A stretch of DNA of 11,210 nt from assembly GCA_025924845.1 (NCBI GenBank), contig JAICHN010000131.1:1-11210 (forward strand). Reading direction: 5' to 3'. The position numbers were made by a program, and so were the translations under genes. The notes below the pieces were generated by a model that made no database searches, had not been told where the DNA came from, and saw only the letters and a program-made list of their open reading frames with translations. Source of the stretch: Chloroflexota bacterium. GTDB lineage: Bacteria; Chloroflexota; UBA5177; JANWHV01. Below are positions 7,182 to 11,210 of this stretch, one piece after another. Numbering within the stretch: position 1 is the first letter of the stretch; every line of letters begins with the position of its first letter.

Positions 7182-7205
7182 GGCCTCACCACTGTGGTCG
7201 AGGTC
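7182..7205. repeat. Interrupted palindrome in the tautomerase/kinase intergenic region
   Basis: CCTC-ACCAC (7184-7192) pairs with GTGGT-C-GAGG (7194-7203) around T7193, with one extra C (7199) on the right side. It lies about 130 bases before the kinase start. It may be an operator or an RNA hairpin. Confidence 0.4.
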
Positions 7206-7253
7206 GCTCCTAGAAAACACACTGCACCGCAATGCTTAGGCGTACCCTCCCCC

Positions 7254-7282
7254 GGCAGGGTGATTGTCGACAACACCCTACC
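7254..7282. promoter_or_regulatory. Long near-perfect palindrome upstream of the histidine kinase (candidate operator)
   Basis: GGCAGGGTG (7254-7262) mirrors CACCCTACC (7274-7282) at eight of nine positions. Between them lies the perfect palindrome TTGTCGACAA (7264-7273), with a single unpaired A at 7263. The whole element is 29 bases and ends 51 bases before the chosen kinase start. Its length and symmetry fit a dimeric regulator's binding site or a hairpin in the mRNA leader. It is not followed by a T run. Confidence 0.55.
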
Positions 7283-7333
7283 AGGAGTATGCTACCGGCA
7301 CGACATCACGACTTGAGCGTAGAGGGCGATACC

Positions 7334-8908
7334 ATGGAGATGGAGCGGACCGAGGTGCGGCTGGCGGCGGGCGCCTTGCGGACGGTGCGCGCCCTCCTGC
7401 CAGGCTGCTCGGTGGCCGCGGGCCTGGTGCAGAGCGTTACGCGCTCGCTCCGTTATGTCGATGGTCTGGGCCGCGATCGCGGTATGTTGCTCGAAGGACA
7501 GGCGCTCATCGCCGCCTATCGCGCCATGCGCGAACGCCGCACCCTGATTTCACCCTTCGAGGAGGATCGTCCCACCGAGCGGCAACTGATTACCACGCCG
7601 ATCAATGGTCTGGATGGTCTGGCGATTGGCGCGCTCCAGGTTCTGACCAATGCCAAGAAGCTGCCACCCAGTTTTATCTCGGCCATCGAGGCGCTCACCG
7701 AGGTGGTCGGTGATACCGTGCAACAGAACCGGCTCAATCGCGACTTGCAGCACAGTCTCAACCAGCTTTTCCTGGTCTACGAGGTCGGCCGCATGTTTAA
7801 TCTGGCCAGCAGCCTGGATGAGGTGCTCCTCCAGGTGCGCGACCAGTTGAGCGGCACGCTCAATTTTCATCACTGCTGCATTATGGTGCTGAACGAACAT
7901 CGTGCCCTCGTCCCCGAGGCGGGACTGGGCATTGATAAAGACTGGATGCTGGAGGCCAGGCCGGCCCTGGCGCGTAGCGTGGCGGCGCGCGTGCTGGAAG
8001 CGGGGGCGGCGGTGGAGATTACCGATCCCGTGGATCTGGCCGACCTGGATATGCCGGTTCTGGAGAACGGCGTGCCGCCCGCCGGCGTTCTCAGCGCGCC
8101 GTTGCGTACGCGGATGGGGATGATCGGGGTGCTGGAACTCTATACGCCGGCACCCTATGCGTTCAGCGTCGACGAGGTGTTTCTGCTTTCGGTGCTCGCC
8201 GCCGAAGTGGCCACGGCGGTGGAGAACTCGCAACTGTACGTACACTTACGCGAAAAGGAAGGACGGCTGACCGTTCTCGCCCACAAACTGATCCACTCAC
8301 AGGAGGAGGAACGGCGGCGTATCGCCCGCGACATGCACGACGGCTTGGCTCAGACAATCGTCAGCGCCTATCAATATCTCCAGGCCCACGCCTTTGCCGT
8401 TCCGGACGGGACGGATCGTCACTCGTTGGACCGCGGCATGGCGCTGTTGACGGAGTGCATCGACGAGTCGCGGAACGTTATTTTCGACCTTCGCCCTTCC
8501 ACACTGGACGATTTCGGTCTGGTGTTGGCGCTGCGCCAGTATCTGACTCGGCTCGAGCTGGATCTGGGCTGGCAGGTGGAGTTCGTGCTGGTTGGCCAGG
8601 TGGGTCCGCTACCCGCCGCCCTGGAGACGGCGATTTTCCGTATGATCAAGGAGGCAGTAACCAACGCTAAAAAGCACTCGTCCACCCAGAGGGTGTTGGT
8701 TCGTCTGGCTGCCCAGTCGCGAGCGCTCACCATGACCGTCCGTGACTGGGGGAAAGGATTTAATCCCAATGAGGCAGCAACTCGCCGCGACGGGCAGCTC
8801 GGCCTGATGGGCATGAAGGAGCGTGTTGCTCTGTTGAATGGTACGTTTTCGTTACGGAGCAAACCTGGCGCCGGCACGCTTATCCGCATTACTCTACCGT
8901 TGGAGTAA
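7334..8908 (+). CDS. GAF-domain sensor histidine kinase, NarL/DegS type (HisKA_3)
   Basis: This 524-residue soluble kinase has no membrane segment. Residues ~20-130 look like a diverged GAF-type domain. Residues ~140-300 are a clear GAF domain (starting LFLVYEVGRMFN, ending FLLSVLAAEVATAVENSQLY). A short coiled coil (303-330) leads to the HisKA_3 dimerisation domain with phospho-acceptor H335 in RRRIARDMHDGLAQ, and FDLRPSTLDDFGL at 384-396. The HATPase domain has N-box EAVTNAKKHS (440-449, N444), G1 DWGKGF (471-476) and G2 GQLGLMGMKERV (487-498). GAF ligands may be cyclic nucleotides, haem, bilin or small effectors; none can be assigned. ATG 7334 with AGAGGG seven bases upstream is chosen. 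Open frame reaches 7232, where no ribosome-binding site is seen; ATG 7289 has AGGAG too close. The response regulator follows 33 bases later. Confidence 0.93.
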   Translation: MEMERTEVRLAAGALRTVRALLPGCSVAAGLVQSVTRSLRYVDGLGRDRGMLLEGQALIAAYRAMRERRTLISPFEEDRPTERQLITTPINGLDGLAIGALQVLTNAKKLPPSFISAIEALTEVVGDTVQQNRLNRDLQHSLNQLFLVYEVGRMFNLASSLDEVLLQVRDQLSGTLNFHHCCIMVLNEHRALVPEAGLGIDKDWMLEARPALARSVAARVLEAGAAVEITDPVDLADLDMPVLENGVPPAGVLSAPLRTRMGMIGVLELYTPAPYAFSVDEVFLLSVLAAEVATAVENSQLYVHLREKEGRLTVLAHKLIHSQEEERRRIARDMHDGLAQTIVSAYQYLQAHAFAVPDGTDRHSLDRGMALLTECIDESRNVIFDLRPSTLDDFGLVLALRQYLTRLELDLGWQVEFVLVGQVGPLPAALETAIFRMIKEAVTNAKKHSSTQRVLVRLAAQSRALTMTVRDWGKGFNPNEAATRRDGQLGLMGMKERVALLNGTFSLRSKPGAGTLIRITLPLE

Positions 8909-8941
8909 TCCTCACCTCGGCGAACCTGAAGGAGTGCATTG

Positions 8942-9349
8942 ATGCAACAACCTCAACCGGATGCCCCGTTGATCCTTGTGACCGAGGACAACCCTCTGCA
9001 TATGAAGATTTTCGTCCTGAACCTTACCTTCAAGGGGTATAGAGTACTTGAGGCCGAAAACGGTCTGAAGGGACTGGAGATGGCCCGACGCGAGCTTCCG
9101 GACCTCATGCTCGTGGATCTCACCCTGCCCAAGATGGAGGGCTGGGAGATGCTTCGCCAGATGAAGAACAGCGAGGATACGAGTGATATTCCGGTTATCG
9201 TGGTCTCGGCTCGTCGCCCTCAGGATGAGGAGCACGAGGCGCGCGCGTTACATATCAACCACTACGTCTCCAAGCCCTTTAATCCGGAGCATTTGATGGA
9301 CCTGGTCGATCGCACGGTGCGCCGCCGTCCCACCCCTTCCGAGAACTAA
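8942..9349 (+). CDS. Receiver-only response regulator
   Basis: This 135-residue protein is a CheY/DivK-like receiver domain with nothing after it. The acidic pair E15-D16, phospho-acceptor D59 in LVDLTLPKMEGWE, switch residue S89 in IVVSA and K111 in VSKPF are all present, so phosphorylation should work. The remaining ~20 C-terminal residues (VDRTVRRRPTPSEN) are a basic/polar tail. ATG 8942 has AAGGAG seven bases upstream; a TTG lies directly before it. It follows the kinase closely and is most likely phosphorylated by it. With no DNA-binding or enzymatic domain, its output must be a protein-protein contact or a phosphotransfer step. Confidence 0.95.
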   Translation: MQQPQPDAPLILVTEDNPLHMKIFVLNLTFKGYRVLEAENGLKGLEMARRELPDLMLVDLTLPKMEGWEMLRQMKNSEDTSDIPVIVVSARRPQDEEHEARALHINHYVSKPFNPEHLMDLVDRTVRRRPTPSEN

Positions 9350-9435
9350 AGCCGGCACTCAAAGGTGTCTTGCTTCCTGTGTGGGAACGGCTCGTACAGC
9401 ACGGCCCAAGGACCTTGGCAGTTCCGTTGGGTTCC

Positions 9436-9501
9436 GTAGGGGCGACCCTTGTGGTCGCCCTGGTTCGGGTCGCCAAGGGCACCCACAAGGAGTGCCCCTA
9501 C
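9436..9501. repeat. Compound palindromic repeat between convergent genes
   Basis: GTAGGGGC begins the left arm (9436-9460) and GCCCCTAC ends the right arm (9477-9501). The arms match as inverted repeats at 20 of 25 positions. Each arm is itself a hairpin: GGGCGACC/GGTCGCCC around CTTGT on the left, and GGGCACCC/GAGTGCCC with one mismatch on the right. The 16-base centre repeats GGTCGCC from the left arm. It lies 86 bases after the receiver gene and 29 bases past the convergent PHP gene's stop. From memory, similar GTAGGGGCGACC...GCCCCTAC elements are dispersed in Chloroflexota genomes. It may double as a transcription stop. The remainder of the 9350-9530 gap holds no gene that I can see. Confidence 0.75.
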
Positions 9502-9530
9502 AAGCGCGAGGAAACGTAAGCCAAGTTGTA

Positions 9531-10289
9531 CTAGGCTCCGCGACTAAGGCGCCGCTGCACCTTCTGCGCCGGGTTGAGCAACATGCTCTTCCCGCTCTGG
9601 CGGACATACTCGCTCATCCGGACGTGAGGATGGGGTAGGGCTACCTCACAGGCGGTGGTCAATCCGGCGGCGAGGCCGGCCCGAAAATCCGCCGCCGTGC
9701 GTCCCGCGTATTCCGTGTAGGCCGTACCGATCCGGCACAGGAAATGCGCGTCGCTCCCCCCCACCTCGGCCAGTCCCCAGCCCGCATTCAGCCGCAGCAG
9801 TTTGGCGCGGGTAATGCGGCCCGCCGGGGTAGGATTCATCGTCTCCACGCCCATTAAGGGGTAATGACCGGCCAGCAGGCGTTCGATCTGGCCCCGACCC
9901 ACACTGGGCGTGAGAGGGCTAAGCGGATGAGGCGCGATGCAAATCCCCCCCTGTTTGGCAACAAAATCGATTGTATGTTCGAGCGAACGATACAGGGGAA
10001 CCGGCTCCTCGATGAAGAGAGCGAGGAGGTGTACGCCTCGAGCCGTGGTCACTTCCGTGCCCACGATGACGTCAAAGGCGAAGCGCCCTTTCGCCACCAA
10101 CTCGCGAGCGATCAAAGCGCCTTGCAGGGTATCGTGATCGGTGATCGCGATCAGATCCAGCGCGCTCCGCTCCGCGAACCTGACGATCTGCTCGGGCGTG
10201 GCCAACCCATCGCTATAGGTGCTGTGCATATGAATATCAGCCCTGCCCGGAGCCGCGTCCTTGGTAATGGTCAGCTTGTCCTGTATCAT
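9531..10289 (-). CDS. PHP-domain metal-dependent phosphoesterase
   Basis: This 252-residue protein has a full set of PHP metal ligands. These are H20 and H22 in DIHMHSTYSDG with D27, D51-H52 in ITDHDT, E79 in GTEVTT, H121 in IAPHPL, and D180 and H182 in GSDAH. The order and spacing fit the YciV/RNase AM-like branch. That branch hydrolyses phosphate from 3',5'-nucleoside bisphosphates or trims short RNAs, so such an activity is likely but unproven here. The last ~35 residues form a basic tail (KVQRRLSRGA). ATG 10289-10287 is chosen as the first ATG close to the conserved domain. Its ribosome-binding site is weak, and a TTG at 10334 is less likely. The gene converges with the kinase/receiver operon and diverges from the membrane protein gene. 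Confidence 0.92.
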   Translation of the reverse strand: MIQDKLTITKDAAPGRADIHMHSTYSDGLATPEQIVRFAERSALDLIAITDHDTLQGALIARELVAKGRFAFDVIVGTEVTTARGVHLLALFIEEPVPLYRSLEHTIDFVAKQGGICIAPHPLSPLTPSVGRGQIERLLAGHYPLMGVETMNPTPAGRITRAKLLRLNAGWGLAEVGGSDAHFLCRIGTAYTEYAGRTAADFRAGLAAGLTTACEVALPHPHVRMSEYVRQSGKSMLLNPAQKVQRRLSRGA

Positions 10290-10598
10290 GTCGTACTTAT
10301 CACATCCGTTTCGTTGTCTGCCCGTCCCGGGCAAGGGGTTTCGTGTATCGATGCCGCGTAAAGCAGGAGTACGCCTTCAACCCAGCGCGGCGGGATTTGC
10401 ACGGTAGCGCTGCCTCCCAAACGTAAGGCTCGCGACACCTCTATGCAATAGGAAGACTACCACGTCCCGCCGTTCAACGGATTTGCCGCGGGGAGAATCG
10501 GTGGGCCGCGGCCTTGTCCCACGCTGTAGTATCAGGTAGCGTAAGAGCCGAGGGTGTGTCGTTCACGGCGCGAACGGGGAGAGGAGCGTACAAAAGGG
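10290..10598. other. Divergent intergenic region without a gene
   Basis: These 309 bases separate the PHP gene (minus strand) from the membrane protein gene (plus strand) and should hold both promoters. I see no convincing pair of -35/-10 boxes on either strand; TTGTCC at 10514-10519 has only a poor partner (TAGCGT) at 17 bases. A small hairpin, TGCCCG-TCC-CGGGCA, lies at 10319-10333 in the likely leader of the PHP gene. No coding sequence, RNA gene or repeat is supported. Confidence 0.6.
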
Positions 10599-11210
10599 AT
10601 GGCACTCGCGCCTCCTACCGACGATCAATCCGGCGGGCGCCGCGGACCCTGGCTACCGGTCGCCTTCGGGTTGCTGGTGGTGGCGGCGATCGTGGCGGCC
10701 GCGTTGATTATCCATCAGCATGGATACGGCGCGGCGACCGCGCGCTGCCGCGCGGACGCGGGAAGCAGACAGTGCGCCGGCACGCCAACCGCCACGCATT
10801 CGGCCGTATCCACCCTGGCCGATAGGGGCAGGCGGCGTGGGTCCGGACCAATCGGTGGACCGCCGCTGTTCGTGGCCGGCCCGACCAGCCAGGCCCACCT
10901 TACGGTAAGAGACCTGATTCCCTCTCATATTGAGTCGAGCTTGCTTGGATCGCCCAAGCGTCCGCCCGGTCACTTTCGCTTTCAGCCGGGCGGCGTGGGC
11001 GGTCCGGCTACCCTGACATCCACCGCAACAGCGATCACCGCCCCGCGGATCGCTTCACCATTCGCATCGAGTATCGCCACCCTCGCGGCGACCGCGACGG
11101 CGACACTCAGTCCGGCCCCTTCCAGGACCGCCGGCCGATCGAGTGCGCAGGTACGCCATACTCCCTCATTGACCGCGACCGGGACGGCCACACCGTCTGC
11201 GTCGCCGTCC
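10599..11210 (+). CDS. Single-pass membrane protein with Thr/Ala/Pro/Ser-rich region (3' end outside window)
   Basis: Reading frame 3 stays open for 204 codons from ATG 10599 to the edge of the window. A short charged N-terminus ending in GGRRG (12-16) precedes a hydrophobic helix at ~18-38 (WLPVAFGLLVVAAIVAAALII). This predicts an N-inside, C-outside signal anchor. Residues ~45-130 have no motif I recognise and include two cysteines (C50, C59). From ~135 the sequence is low complexity, rich in Thr, Ala, Ser and Pro (TATATLSPAPS and TATGTATPSASPS), as in extracellular linkers of Chloroflexota surface proteins. GAGGAG lies 12 bases upstream and AAAAGGG directly abuts the ATG; an in-frame GTG at 10554 is less likely. 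The function is unknown, and a catalytic or binding domain may follow beyond the window. Confidence 0.72.
   Translation, partial: MALAPPTDDQSGGRRGPWLPVAFGLLVVAAIVAAALIIHQHGYGAATARCRADAGSRQCAGTPTATHSAVSTLADRGRRRGSGPIGGPPLFVAGPTSQAHLTVRDLIPSHIESSLLGSPKRPPGHFRFQPGGVGGPATLTSTATAITAPRIASPFASSIATLAATATATLSPAPSRTAGRSSAQVRHTPSLTATGTATPSASPS

Noticed and set aside
7868..7879. His-His-Cys-Cys in the GAF domain of the kinase as a possible metal or haem site
   Set aside because: It falls on a GAF core strand where His and Cys are common; no second ligand set is visible.
10653..10973. Minus-strand open frame opposite the last gene
   Set aside because: It is Arg/Gly-rich without domains and lies opposite a frame with a clear membrane anchor.

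Overview
The window looks like chromosomal DNA from a GC-rich bacterium. The best guess is a member of the Chloroflexota, which is an inference and not proven. It rests on the high GC, a tRNA without an encoded CCA end, a Thermus/Chloroflexota-like seryl-tRNA synthetase variant, a threonine/alanine/proline-rich membrane-anchored protein, and a short compound palindrome of a kind I associate with that phylum. No phage, transposase, CRISPR array or obvious genomic island is visible. Most genes are housekeeping or signalling genes of known families. I found no clearly new multi-gene system.

Layout, left to right. (1) 2-427: the 3' end of rqcH (ribosome-rescue factor, NFACT-R domain). It converges with a minus-strand group: serS (548-1822), a CoA-binding YccU-family protein (1891-2364) and a GNAT acetyltransferase (2554-3024). 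The gap between rqcH and serS holds inverted and direct copies of a GATCCTGAC motif, and both genes' stop codons lie inside such copies. (2) 3125-3259: a consensus sigma-70 promoter driving tRNA-Thr(CGU). (3) 3497-6056: a two-gene plus-strand operon of an MMPL/RND-type transporter and a small ABM/HmoA-like protein. (4) 6053-7061: a minus-strand operon of a 4-oxalocrotonate-type tautomerase and an alpha/beta hydrolase. The hydrolase stop codon overlaps the stop codon of the ABM gene. (5) 7334-9349: a soluble GAF-containing NarL/DegS-type histidine kinase followed by a receiver-only response regulator. The intergenic region upstream carries two interrupted palindromes. (6) 9436-9501: a compound palindromic repeat between the response regulator and a convergent PHP-domain phosphoesterase (9531-10289, minus strand). 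(7) 10599-11210: the start of a single-pass membrane protein with a low-complexity extracytoplasmic region, running off the window.

Functional links: rqcH, serS and tRNA-Thr all belong to translation, but their arrangement implies no shared pathway. The MMPL/ABM pair recalls the mycobacterial link between MmpL proteins and IsdG-type haem oxygenases, yet the ABM protein lacks the usual haem-ligating histidine. The kinase and receiver probably form a phosphorelay in which the receiver acts through protein contacts, because it has no DNA-binding domain. Start codons were chosen by ribosome-binding sites and family N-termini, so several genes are shorter than the longest open frame.
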